Shown: positions 14,341-24,672 of the stretch, piece by piece | How the letters are laid out: the number at the start of each line of letters is the position of its first letter | Position numbering within the stretch: position 1 is the first letter of the stretch | Program-made: the position numbers and the translations under genes | Assembly: GCF_030867145.1 (NCBI RefSeq) | Contig: NC_134418.1 | Location: 54,101,682 to 54,165,681, forward strand | From: Opisthocomus hoazin | Lineage: Eukaryota > Chordata > Aves > Opisthocomiformes > Opisthocomidae | Reading direction: 5' to 3' | DNA length: 64,000 nt | The notes under the pieces: generated by a model | Databases searched by the model: none | Seen by the model: the letters and a program-made list of their open reading frames with translations, nothing else | Told to the model about the DNA's origin: nothing

Positions 14341-14625
14341 GTCAGGATGAGGAACGGGTCCCCAAACCCACGTCCTGCTCGAGGGACCCTGCAAAGCGAC
14401 CCACGCAGCAGCTGACCGGAACCGAACGGCGCTTGGGTTGCGCCAGTCCTGGGCCCTCAGCGAGAAGGCCCGCGCCGCCCTCCCCTCCCGCTTGCACCCT
14501 GGGGCTGTGCGGCACCTACCCGGGCACGCAGAAGAGGCAGCAGACGGCCGAGCGCTAGAGCTGGATTCTCCACGGCTGTCGTTAATGGTAAATACGCACG
14601 GGAATTGAGGCAGGGCTCCGAGCAG
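14341..14625. promoter_or_regulatory. CpG-dense patch without an identified gene
   Basis: By hand count there are roughly 27 CpG dinucleotides in about 285 bases, with visibly high G+C. This is close to the number expected without CpG depletion, whereas the surrounding DNA is CpG-poor. Such patches in birds usually mark promoters or enhancers active in the germ line. I found no convincing exon next to it. The open frames across it on the minus strand (up to 165 codons) have the low-complexity Ala/Arg/Pro/Ser composition expected of chance frames in GC-rich DNA. Confidence 0.45.
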
Positions 14626-15627
14626 CACGAGAGCTGCAGGTCCAAAGCCTGCACTTTAGCAAGGCTCTCGCTGGCAAAAACGCTAACAAGTGCTGCTTGG
14701 GCAGGGCTGATGCGAATGAATGTTATAAACGGAGCTTATAGAAACTTCCAGGAGCGGAAAAAAACCCTTGTTCCCTTCTCTGCAACGTTTAAATAACTTC
14801 ATACACTAGCATTCACAGCACAGTACACTTTGTTTAGGAAAAAAAATTTTCCTCACCCTCTCACCTTCAAAAAACATCTTGGTTCCAGAATTGTTTTACT
14901 GCTGATACAGACTCTCAAGTTTCAAACACTGGGCAGCTCTACCACACTTGGCCTGTAACAAAAAATGTGAGTTCAGAGGAGGCAAGGATACTTTTAAAAA
15001 ACCAACCAACCCACTCCCACAGCAGAAAGAAACCCAGCAACAACAACGACCCAACACGATGCTCAGTATACTTGAGTCCAGTTCACATGTTAAATCATTC
15101 CTAAGGAGACCTACTTTTACTACCCACAGTAAAGATTTTTGAGAAAATGAGCTCATTGCTGTGGAATTAATAACAGATCTATGCAGACTGACATTCCTAG
15201 GAGATAAAGGGAAAAATATTAAAAACTGATGCTTCTGGCAAATGAAAAACTAATGGACCATATTTCCCCAAAGGGATGGGACGTGCTTTCTTTTTATTTC
15301 ACTCCAATGACTATGCGAGACCTACCACAACAGGTAACCCTCAGGGAGCACCGTCTCCCGCTAAATGGAAACACCATGAAAATTTCACAGTAAATGCAGA
15401 GGAGAGTGTAAGTCATCACACGCGAAGTCTGAAACACACTGAATGATCATGACACTGCAGCATAATGTAGCTTCATTTATGATTTACCTGAAAAACAAAA
15501 CAATTATGCAACATTTTAACCCAGAATTTCTGTATAACCATGGCAAGAACTCCAGGGATTCAAATTGGAAGCAAAGCCACCATCATCTAGGAACACTATT
15601 TTTTCAAAGCTCATCTGTTTTGGCATC

Positions 15628-16005
15628 TGAGATTCAACAAGGCGAAGTGCCAAGTCCTGCACTTTGGTCACAACAACCCCATGCAACGCTGCAGGCTTGG
15701 GGAGGAGTGGCAGGAAAGCTGCCCAGCGGAGAAGGACCTTGGGGTGCTGGTCGACAACCAGCTGAACATGAGCCAGTAGTGTGCCCAGGTGGCCAAGCAG
15801 GCCAACAGCATCCTGGCTTGTATCAGGAACAGTGTGGTCAGGAGGAGTACGGAGGTGATCGTGCCCCTGGACTTGGCACTGGTGAGGCTGCACCTCGAGT
15901 ACTGTGTTCAGCTTTGGGCCCCTCAGTACAAGGAGGACAGTGAGGTGCTGGAGCATGTCCAGAGAAGGGCAACGAGGCTGGTGGAGGGTCTAGAGAACAA
16001 GTGTT
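15628..16005 (+). mobile_element. CR1 LINE, left half of a split copy (ORF2 C-terminal region)
   Basis: Plus-strand CR1 matching the thumb/C-terminal part of the reverse transcriptase ORF2. Translatable pieces include [11 protein letters not shown]-like and [18 protein letters not shown] segments, paralogous to [20 protein letters not shown] in the intact copy at 16.4-19.2 kb. It carries stop codons and frameshifts, so it is dead. It breaks off at GAGAACAAG and resumes exactly in register at 20,212 (TCTTACGAGGAGCGG), so the two halves are one element split by the LTR insertion between them. Confidence 0.9.
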
Positions 16006-16309
16006 TTGTTTTGGCCTGGATAAATGCCAGGTGCCCACCAAAACCGCTCATCACCAAAATCACTCCCCCTCCTCAGCTGGACAGGGGAGAGGAAATATGA
16101 AAGGCTCAAGGTTCGAGACAAGGACAGGGAGAGATCACTTACCAATTACCGTCACAGACAAAACAGCCTGAACTTGGGGAGAAAAGGGAGTTTAATTCAT
16201 CACCAATCAAATCAGAGTAGGATGGTAAGAAATAAAACCAGATCTTCAAACACCTTCCCTCCACCCCTCCCTTCTTCCCAGGCTCACCTCCACTCCCGTT
16301 TCTCTCAGA
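16006..16309 (-). mobile_element. Avian endogenous retroviral LTR, 3' part (split by CR1)
   Basis: Read on the minus strand this is the distal part of a long LTR found widely in birds. It has a purine-rich stretch, then a tract resembling the R/U5 of that family (CTGACGG-type and ATTGGTAAGTGATC-like segments), and it ends near CAAAACA at 16,006. The remainder lies at 19,363-20,211; the two parts total about 1.15 kb. I see no gag, pol or env sequence, so it is most likely a solo LTR left by recombination. Family assignment is from recognition of the sequence, not a database search. Confidence 0.7.
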
Positions 16310-19300
16310 ATCACAGAATCAAAGAATGGTAGGGGTTGGAAGGGACCTCTGTGGGTCATCTAGTCCAACCCTCCTGCCGAAGCAGAGTCACCTACAGCAG
16401 GCTGCACAGGACCTTGTCCAGGCGGGTCTTGAATATCTCCAGAGAAGGAGACTCCACAACCTCCCTGGGCAGCCTGTGCCAGTGCTCCATCACCCTCAGA
16501 GGGAAGAAGTTCTTCCTCATGTTCAGACGGAACTTCCTGTGCTTCAGTTTGTGCCCATTGCCACTTGTCCTGTCACTGGGCACCACTGAAAAGAGCTTGG
16601 CCCCATCCTCCTGACACCCACCCTTCAGATATTTGTAAGTATATATTAGGTCCCCTCTCAGCCTTCTCTTCTTCAGGCTGAACAAGCCCAGTTCCCTCAA
16701 CCTCTCCTCGTAGGGGAGATGTTCCAGTCCCCTCATCATCCTTGTAGCCCTCCGCTGGACTCTCTCCAGTAGCTCTTCATCTTTCTTGAACTGGGGAGCC
16801 CAGAACTGGACACAGTACTCCAGATGAGGCCTCACTAGGGCAGTGTAGAGGGGAAGGAGAACCTCCCTCGACCTGCTGGCCACACTCTTCTTGATGCACC
16901 CCAGGATCCCATTGGCTTTCTTGGCAGCCAGGGCACACTGCTGGCTCATGGTTAACCTGTCGTCCACCAGGACACCCAGGTCCCTCTCCACAGAGCTGCT
17001 CTCCAGCAGGTCCGCCCCAAGCCTGTACTGGTGCATGAGGCTGTTCCTCCCCAGGTGCAGGACCCTGCATTTGGCTTTGTTGAACCTCATCAGGTTCCTC
17101 TCTGCCCAGCTTTCCAGCCTATCCAGGTCATGCTGAATGGCAGCACAGCCTTCCGGTGTGTCTACCACACCCCCCAGTTTGGTGTCATCAGCAAACTTGC
17201 TGAGGGTACATTCCAACTCTTCATCCAGGTCGTTGATGAAGAAGTTAAACAAGACTGGGCCCAGTACTGACCCCTGGGGGACACCACTTGTTACCAGCCT
17301 CCAACTAGACTCAGCGCCGCTGATGACAAACCTCTGAGTTCTGCCATTCAGCCAGTTCTCCATCCACTTCACTGACCACTCATCCAGCCCACACTTCCTC
17401 AGCTTCCCTAGGAGGATATCATGGGAGACTGTGTCGAAAGCCTTGCTGAAGTCTAGGTAGACAACATCCACGGCTCTCCCTTCGTCTACCCAGCCAGTCA
17501 TGTCATCGTAGAAAGCTATCAGATTGGTCAGGCATGATTTCCCCTTGGTGAATCCATGCTGACTACTCCTGATAACCTTCTTTTCTTCCACTTGCTTGAT
17601 GATGGCCTCCAGGATAAGCTGCTCCATCACCTTTCCTGGGATGGAGGTGAGGCTGACTGGCCTGTAGTTCCCTGGGTCCTCCTTCTTGCCCTTTTTGAAG
17701 ATTGGAGTGACATTGGCCTTTCTCCAGTCCTCGGGCACCTCTCCTGTCCTCCACGACCTCTCAAAGATGATGGAGAGTGGCTCAGCAATGACATTTGCCA
17801 GCTCCCTCAGCACTCGTGGGTGCATTCCATCGGGGCCCATGGATTTGTGGACATCCAGATCACTTAAGCGATCCCTCACACAGTCCTCCTCGACCAAGGG
17901 AAAGTCGTCCTCTTTGTAGGCTTCTTCTCTTACCTCCGGGGCCTGGGATTCCTGAGGGCCAGTCTTAGTACTGAAGACTGAAGCAAAGAAGGCATTCAGT
18001 AGCTCTGCCTTCTCTGCATCCTCCGTCACCAGGACACCCGCCTCATTCAGCAGCGGCCCCACATTGTCCCTAGCCTTCCTTTTGCTGCTGATGTAGTTGA
18101 AGAAGCCCTTCTTGTTGTTTTTGACATCTCTTGCCAGCTTCAATTCCAGGTGGGCCTTGGCCTTCCTCATCACATCCCTGCATGCTCTGACCACATTCCT
18201 GTATTCTTCCCAAGTGGCCTGCCCCTCTTTCCACATTCCATGGACCTTTCTCTTCTGCCTGATCTCCGCTAGAAGCTCCTTGTTTAACCATGCAGGTCTC
18301 CTGCCTCCTTTGCTAAATTTCTTTCTCAGGGGGATGCATTGCTCCTGTGCATGGAAGAAGTGATGCTTAAAGAGCGACCAGCACTCATGGACCCCCTTGC
18401 CTTCGAGAGCCCTGGCCCATGGGATTCCTCCCAGTAGCTCCTTGAAGAGGGCAAAGTCAGCCCTCCTGAGGTCCAGGGTTTTGATCCTGCTTATCGCCCT
18501 GCTTCCTCCACGCAGGATCCTGAACTCGACCGTTTCATGGTCACTGCAGCCGAGTCTACCTCCAACCTTCACATCCTCCACCAGTCCCTCCGTGTTTGTT
18601 AACACGAGGTCCAGCAGCACGCCTTTCCTTGTTGGTTCCTCCACCACTTGCATCAGAAAGTTATCATCGATGCTCTGTAGGAACCTCCTGGATTGCGCCT
18701 GCCTAGCTGTATGGTCTTCCCAGCTGATGTCAGGGTGGTTGAAGTCCCCCAGGAGAACCAGGGCCTGTGACTGTGAGGCTGCTTGCAGCTGCCTGTAGAA
18801 GGCCTCATCAACCTCCTCCTCCTGGTCAGGTGGCCTGTAGTACACACCCACAGTAATGTCACCAGTATGAGCCTGTCCCTTAATTCTAACCCACAAGCTT
18901 TCAACTTGTTCCTCATTTGCCCCCAGGCCAAGCTCAATGCATTCCAGTTGCTCCCTCACATATAGAGCAACTCCCCCACCTCTCCTTGTTGGTCTGTCTT
19001 TCCTAAAGAGTCTGTAGCCATCTATGACAGCATGCCAGTCATGCGAGTTGTCCCACCACGTTTCTGTGACGGCGACCAAGTTCGTAGCCGTCCTGCTGTA
19101 TAATGGCTTCCAGCTCCTCCTGTTTATTGGCCATGCTACGTGCGTTGGTGTAAACACACTTGAGCTGGGCTGTCAATCTCACCCCTGGCCTTGGCACTCC
19201 AAGCCTGGGCTCACCCCTAGTGAGCTGGGCAATATCCCCTTCCCCCTTCGAACCTAGTTTAAAGCCCTCTCAATGAGCCCCGCCAGCTCGTAGCCAAGAA

Positions 19301-19362
19301 TTCTTTTCCCCCTTTGAGATAGCTGAGTTCCACCTGTCGCCAGCAGGCCCGGTGCTGTGTGC
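16310..19362 (-). mobile_element. CR1 LINE, 5'-truncated but nearly coding-intact
   Basis: A minus-strand CR1 of about 3.05 kb covering the end of the ORF1/ORF2 junction, all of ORF2 and the 3' UTR with its terminal TGATTCTGTGATTCTG-type repeat at 16,310-16,330. The usual full length is about 4.5 kb, so the 5' UTR and ORF1 are missing. It lies inside an LTR, whose sequence stops at about 16,309 and resumes at about 19,363, and is therefore the youngest insertion of this nest. No clear target duplication is visible, as expected for CR1. Confidence 0.93.
16392..19157 (-). CDS. CR1 ORF2: endonuclease plus reverse transcriptase (N terminus frameshifted)
   Basis: A 921-codon open frame encoding the CR1 ORF2 polyprotein, which in live elements nicks the target and reverse-transcribes CR1 RNA. 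In order it shows an apurinic/apyrimidinic-type endonuclease ([32 protein letters not shown], residues about 30-220), a linker with VARSRRD-like helices, and a reverse transcriptase ([39 protein letters not shown], residues about 480-720) with its thumb and C-terminal tail. The catalytic DD of FADD is present. The first roughly 25 codons do not match the family. The expected N-terminal [15 protein letters not shown] segment is in another frame just upstream and is joined by one extra base near 19,081-19,083. The element is therefore almost intact but probably lacks a working endonuclease start. Confidence 0.92.
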   Translation of the reverse strand: MFTPTHVAWPINRRSWKPLYSRTATNLVAVTETWWDNSHDWHAVIDGYRLFRKDRPTRRGGGVALYVREQLECIELGLGANEEQVESLWVRIKGQAHTGDITVGVYYRPPDQEEEVDEAFYRQLQAASQSQALVLLGDFNHPDISWEDHTARQAQSRRFLQSIDDNFLMQVVEEPTRKGVLLDLVLTNTEGLVEDVKVGGRLGCSDHETVEFRILRGGSRAISRIKTLDLRRADFALFKELLGGIPWARALEGKGVHECWSLFKHHFFHAQEQCIPLRKKFSKGGRRPAWLNKELLAEIRQKRKVHGMWKEGQATWEEYRNVVRACRDVMRKAKAHLELKLARDVKNNKKGFFNYISSKRKARDNVGPLLNEAGVLVTEDAEKAELLNAFFASVFSTKTGPQESQAPEVREEAYKEDDFPLVEEDCVRDRLSDLDVHKSMGPDGMHPRVLRELANVIAEPLSIIFERSWRTGEVPEDWRKANVTPIFKKGKKEDPGNYRPVSLTSIPGKVMEQLILEAIIKQVEEKKVIRSSQHGFTKGKSCLTNLIAFYDDMTGWVDEGRAVDVVYLDFSKAFDTVSHDILLGKLRKCGLDEWSVKWMENWLNGRTQRFVISGAESSWRLVTSGVPQGSVLGPVLFNFFINDLDEELECTLSKFADDTKLGGVVDTPEGCAAIQHDLDRLESWAERNLMRFNKAKCRVLHLGRNSLMHQYRLGADLLESSSVERDLGVLVDDRLTMSQQCALAAKKANGILGCIKKSVASRSREVLLPLYTALVRPHLEYCVQFWAPQFKKDEELLERVQRRATRMMRGLEHLPYEERLRELGLFSLKKRRLRGDLIYTYKYLKGGCQEDGAKLFSVVPSDRTSGNGHKLKHRKFRLNMRKNFFPLRVMEHWHRLPREVVESPSLEIFKTRLDKVLCSLL

Positions 19363-20211
19363 TCCCCCTCCCCCCAAGCAGCGCAGGGGGATGGGGAATG
19401 GGAGTTATGGTCAGTTCATCACATGTTGTCTCTCCCGCTCCTTGTCCCTCAGGGGAGGACTCCTCACACTCTTCCCCTGCTCCAGCATGGGGTCCCTCCC
19501 ACAGGAGACAGTTCTGCACAAACTTCTCCAACGTGAGTCCTTCCCACCGACTGCAGCTCTTCCTGAACTACCCCAGCGTGGGTCCCTCCCATGGAGTGCA
19601 GTCCTTCAGGAGCAGGCTGCTCCAGCATGGGCTCCTCTTGGGGTCACAAATCCTGCCAGCAAACCTGCTCCAGTGTGGGCTCCTCTCTCCACGGGTCCTC
19701 AGGTCCTGGCAGGAGCCTGCTCCAGTGCAGGCTCCCCATGGGGTCACAGCTTCCTTCAGGCATCCATCTGCTTCAGCTTGAGGTCCCTTCCAGGGCTACA
19801 GGTGGATCTCTGCTCCATTGTGGACCTCCATGGACTGCAGGGGAACAACCTGCCTCACCATGGTCTTCATCACGAGCTGCAAGGGCAGACCCTCTGCTCC
19901 GGCATCTCAAGCAGCTCTCCCCCCTCCATCTTCACTGACCTTGGTGTCTGCAGAGATGTTTCTTTCACATTGTCTCACTCCTCTCTTCACTGCCGTTTCA
20001 CCGCAGGTTTTTTTCTTCCCCTTCTTAAATCTGTTATCACAGAGGCGCTACCACCATCGCTGATTGGCTTGGCCTTGGCCAGCGGCGGGTCCGTCTTAGA
20101 GCCGGCTGGCACTGGCTTTACAAGACATGGGGGAAGCTTCTTGCAGCTTCTCACAGAAGTCACCCCTATAGCCCCCCTGCTACCAAAACCTTGCCACGCA
20201 AACCCATAAGA
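19363..20211 (-). mobile_element. Avian endogenous retroviral LTR, 5' part (split by CR1)
   Basis: The larger part of the LTR whose other end is at 16,006-16,309. On the minus strand it begins near TTATGGGTTTGCGTGGCAAGG. It has a TATA-like TTTAAGAAGGGG at about 20,022-20,034 and then a block of about eight degenerate units carrying a CTGGAGCAG-type core spaced 42-52 bases apart (19,480-19,820). The flanking plus-strand CR1 shows AGAACAAG on both sides of the insertion (15,998-16,005 and 20,204-20,211), so part of this is the target site duplication. The 285-codon plus-strand open frame across it is a by-product of the repeat composition. Confidence 0.72.
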
Positions 20212-20632
20212 ACAAGTCTTACGAGGAGCGGCTGAGGGGACCAGGATTGTTTAGCCTGGAGAAAAGGGGGCTGAGGGAAGACCTTATCGCTCTCTACAGC
20301 TACCTGAAAGGAGGTTGTAGAGAGGTGGGTGTCGGTCTCTTCTCCCAAGTAACTAGCAATAGAATGAGAGGCAATGGCCTTAAGTTGCGTCAGGGGAATT
20401 TTAGATTGGATATTGGGAAAAATTTATTTACTGAGAGAGTGGTCAGGCATTGGAACAGGCTGCCCAGGGAGGTGGTGGAGTCACCACCCCTGGATGTATT
20501 TAAAAAACGTGTAGATGTGGCACTTAGGGATGTGGTTTAGTGGTGGACTTGACAGTGTCAGATTTATGGCTGGACTTAATCTTAAGGGTCTTTCCCAACA
20601 TACACGATTTTATGATTCTATTCTATGAAAAA
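20212..20632 (+). mobile_element. CR1 LINE, right half of the split copy with 3' end
   Basis: The continuation of the plus-strand CR1 at 15,628-16,005. It gives the last part of ORF2 (readable as a 97-codon stretch from 20,247: [35 protein letters not shown]), then the stop, a short 3' UTR and the terminal GATTCTATTCTATG at about 20,612-20,628. The 3' end is complete, and the left end at 15,628 marks the 5' truncation of the original insertion. Confidence 0.92.
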
Positions 20633-23536
20633 TATTTTACTTTCAAACTCCTTTTAAGAGTTTCAACAACTCCAGTGGAACAGTTGAAAAACTTCAGTGT
20701 TGGTGACATCCTTGAAGCCACTCAAGGTAGCTCACATTATTTATAAATATTTACAAGTCAAAGTCATGCAATTACCTGCATTTTCAAAACCACACAGACT
20801 ACTAGAAAATGAATTCTTAAATGATTCAGACATCAAAGAAATAAAATCTGATTTGCATTATTTAACATTTATTGATACAAAAGAAAAATAATTCATAACA
20901 AACCACGTATTTACAATTTATACTGGAGAAAGATCTTTTAAGACCAGTGAAGCAACGTGCCCCTAAAACCGGGGTGTATTTCCAGTCGGATGGTAGTTAC
21001 AGTGTTCTTTAGAACTCCTTGGCGTTAGATGATTTTCAGTCTGCAGGCAAAGTTATGCGGTAGAGGTGTCCGACAACGTCCTTCTCGCTTTTTGTCTAAA
21101 TCACGAAAAGAACAGGAATCAGTCCAAATAAACCCAGTTAAAAAAGGCCTGTCTGACTGTGCCATGCTACTGGGGAGTTACTGGACAGTAAAGTGGAACA
21201 ACTGCAAATTGTACTCACAGCAGCAAGGACATTAGAGCACTCACATACTCCAGTGGCAAATCAATGAAAATCTTAGCATCGTTTCAGCTATGCTCCAAAG
21301 GGCACATTAGCCTAATTTAATTTAACTAACAGTGGTCTCTAACGAGTGCATTCCCCTGTGCAAAGTTCGGAGTTGTCCAAGCCACATCTGGCTGTCACAC
21401 CGGCCCTTGCTCTGCATGTATTTTCTTACGCTGTCTCTATTATGAAATGTTGTATTTTGTGCAGGACCAAGAGGCCTCAGCAAGTTCACGCATGTGTGAG
21501 TTTCACGCTATTTTTATAGAAATCTCATGTGTATTTTAATTCACTTAAGCTCATATTTAGACAAAATGGTCCAAAATCTACAATTTAGAGTAGTCTCAAA
21601 GGCCGTACGAAGCTGCTGACAGCAGGGAAAAGTCCAAGAACCAAAAGTGTTGCCAACTGAGAGAATAACGTCTGATGAAACTCACCACGTCAAGTGACAG
21701 CTGAGGACTATTACTCCAGATGCAGTTACACAGAAAAAGCAGCCACTCGACAGCCTGGACTGCACCAGATGCCAAATTTCCAAGCTGGTTTAAGCCCGCA
21801 TACAGAATCAAGACTGCTGTTAAGACTTCTAAGTGAAAATAACAGCCCACTATCAAAATATCTTACGCTAAAATGTTTTGGGTATATATGCAGAAAATTG
21901 TTAGCCAATTCCCCAAAACTGATCAGAGGACTTCTCATCAAACCCAGGTACGTGTCTTCCTTAGAGGGGCACCTCAGAGCAAGACCAGAAGGGGAACGCT
22001 AAAGCTGACTGCTGTAACAAAGCTGAGCACGCACATTTCACCTTTTACTACAGAGAAAGAGCAAGCAGCGGCGCTGAGCAGTGGCCAAGCGCCCTGGCAC
22101 ACCCCGCACGCTCACACATGAGCTTTTGTCTCTTGGTGTCTTCTGCACCTCTTGACCTCTCCACAGCAACCGCAGTGATACGAATGAGGATGCCAAGCGT
22201 GTAGACAACCACTCTAGCGTACTTTGCAAACACAGGCTCCCACCCACAGGCAGGCAGTAAGCAGGGCAGAACAGAGGCTGCGCGTTCTGAACTGTGTGGG
22301 CAGAGCTGTTCCGCACGGAAGGATGCGTCAAATCACTTGGTCAGGTCTCAGCTCTGTCCCAAAGAGAAATGTATGAAGGTGATCCTGAAGCGCCAACCCA
22401 CCTCTTCCAGCTCATTCAGCCCCAGCTCCTCTGACACCACAGAAGCATCAAAAACCAGGAAGCTTATTTTCTCCTGGCATTTACCAGAAAAGCCAGGCAG
22501 CAATGGGGTGTGAGAGGGCACATGTGCCCACATCCATATCTGCAGCAGCAGGCACGTGCTGCCATGCCAGACCTCTCTGCCAAAACCAGCTGGTGCCAAA
22601 CAGCATCCCCAGTGGCAAGAGGAATGAAGACGTCAGAGCAGGTGAATGCCTGGACTAGGCTGCCAACACAAACTCAGGGCATGGCGTGGTGCCTAAGTGA
22701 TGGCAGAGCCCCGGCAAGGCTGTGCCAAGGCAAAGGAAGGCACCAGCACACTGAAGTGGTGCTACAAGAGGAGCAAAAAGCACAGCGCTGCGATGCCCTG
22801 GGTAAGTCTGGCCAGGTGGAACAGTGCTGGGGCGGATTCTTTCGGCACTGCAGAACCAGCCTCAAGAGATGGATGAGGCTCAAGGGCAACCATGCAGGTC
22901 TGAAGTGGTCTCAGTTCCGCTTCTGCAGTATGGAAAGCAGCAGATGACAACAGCTTTGCTGGTGACATCCTAAGCTGACCTTTTCTTGGGATTAGAACTA
23001 CACAAAAGTCTTCCTAAGAATGGAGGCCAAAGGAAGCTTTGCATCACTTCTCTGAGTGAGAAAATTGGGAGGCCAAAATTTCGCCAGGCCCTGTACAAAG
23101 CTTGAAGGAGAGATAGCAAAGGAACCTTCAGGCAGAAGAACACCGCTGAAACAATTAAAGTAACTGGAACTGAGTTAGAAAAATGATACAATCCTTGCAA
23201 GAGGCACAAAGACAAAAAAACCAAAAAACACCTTTGGTAAGGGAAATGCATCCAAAAAAGGCAAGAAATCAGTTCAGGCAGCAAGACAAAAAGTGAAGGA
23301 GCAGACTGAAACTTGATACAGCAGCTGAGGAGCTGAAACGGTGGCAGGTGAATGCCTCATCCCGCAGCCCGCTCCAAGGGGAAGGGGCGGTGGCGGGGAG
23401 AGACAAAAGCACCCTTTTGACAGATGCTTCAGGGAGACAGCTGCCAGCTTGCACAGCAGGACACAGCGCATCACATGGGCAGCATGCGCACATGGAATTC
23501 CTCGAAGAAAAGGAAATTACTGTCAACACTTATTTT
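20633..23536. other. Intergenic stretch, nothing supported
   Basis: No splice-flanked conserved peptide, RNA gene or recognisable repeat was seen. The longest frame (145 codons, 22,510-22,947, plus) has no domain or motif I recognise. Confidence 0.55.
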
Positions 23537-24672
23537 AATCATGGAATCACTGAATGCTTTGGGTTGGAAGGGACCCTCAGGTGGTCACTCCATTGTAGAA
23601 GGCCACAAGGTTGGTCAGGCAGGACCTGGCCTTTGTGAAGCCATGCTGGCTGTCTCGAATTGCCTCCCTGTCTTTAGCATGGCTTCTGGGAGGATCTGTT
23701 CCATGATCTTCCCAGGCACAGAGGTGAGGCTGACAGGTCAGTAGTTCCCAGGGCCCTCCTTCCTACCCTTTTTAAAAGTGGGTGCAATGTTTCCCTTTTT
23801 CCAGTCACCAGGGACTTTGCCTGACTGCCGTGACTTTTCAAATATCCTGGAGAGTGGCTTAGCAACTACATCAGCCACTTCACTAAGGCTCTGGGATGCA
23901 TCTCGTTAGGTTCCTCAGGTGGTCAAGAACCTGGTCTTCCCTTACAGTGGGAGGGTCTTTGCCCCTCTGGTCCCCATCTTGCAGTCCATCAACTGGGGAG
24001 GGGCAAGGAGAGAGGTTGCCAATGAAGACTGAGGCAAAAAAGTTGTTGAGTACCTCAGCCTTCTCCTCATCTGTTGATATGTGATCTGACATACCTGTAG
24101 TAGCCCTTCTTATTATTCTTTGCATCCCTTGCCAAGTTCAGCTCCAGCTGCGCCTTGGCCCTCCTGACCCCCTTGCTACACCACCAGGCAGCATCCTTAT
24201 ACTCTTCCCGGGATACCTGTCCCTGCTTCCACTGCTGGTGCAGTTCCCTCTTGCTCTTCAGTTTGACCAGCAGGTCTTGACTCATCCATGCCACTCTCTT
24301 CCCTTCCTTGCCTGATTTCTTCTTGGGTCTGAGAGCTCTTGTGCTCTGTGGAAAGCGTCCTTAAAGATCTGCCAGCTCTGTTCTGCCCCCCTGTCCCTGA
24401 CAACCATTTCTCAGGGGGTCCTACTGAGTAACTCCTTGAAGAGCTGGCAGTTGGCTTTCCTAAAATTTAGGGTCCTGACTATACTCCTCGTCTTTCCCAT
24501 ATCCCTCAGGAGACTGAACTCCACCAGTGCGTGATCACTGCAGCCCAGGCTGCCTCCAGGCTTGACGTCACCGATGAACCCACTTGCATTGGTGAGCCTC
24601 AGGCCCAGCATGGCATCCCCTTGGGTAGGGCTGTCTGCTACCTGGCTTAAAAAGTTATCTTCAGTACAATAC
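23537..24672 (-). mobile_element. CR1 LINE, degenerate with internal deletion
   Basis: A minus-strand CR1. From its 3' end (TGATTCCATGATT-like at 23,537-23,560) it keeps only about 45 bases of 3' UTR, then jumps straight to reverse-transcriptase sequence near 23,590 (the HGFTK/AFYND-equivalent segment). About a kilobase of thumb and C-terminal coding sequence is deleted. It continues upstream through the linker (KAQLELNLARDAKNNKKGYYRYV at 24,067-24,180) into the endonuclease end (GGSLGCSDHALVEFSLLRD) and stops at about 24,672. Several frameshifts and stops separate these pieces, so it is non-functional and older than the copy at 16.3 kb. Confidence 0.9.

Larger units (their letters stand above)
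1..15627. other. Intergenic stretch, no supported gene
   Basis: I see no conserved protein segment flanked by splice signals here, and the open frames are short and of chance composition. Apart from the items listed separately (AAAAC microsatellite, a CR1 tail near 1.5 kb, G runs near 3.0 and 4.7 kb, a CpG-dense patch near 14.3-14.6 kb), the region is ordinary moderately AT-rich bird DNA. Distal regulatory elements or a long non-coding RNA cannot be excluded by eye. Confidence 0.6.

Noticed and set aside
14131-14628. 165-codon minus-strand open frame in the CpG-dense patch
   Set aside because: Low-complexity composition from high G+C and no similarity to a known family; reported only as a CpG patch.
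19476-19825. CRISPR-like spaced repeats
   Set aside because: The units are degenerate, lie in an avian LTR and have no constant repeat or unique spacers; this is eukaryotic DNA.
19352-20209. 285-codon plus-strand open frame in the LTR
   Set aside because: It is generated by the periodic repeats of the LTR, and is antisense to the LTR orientation.
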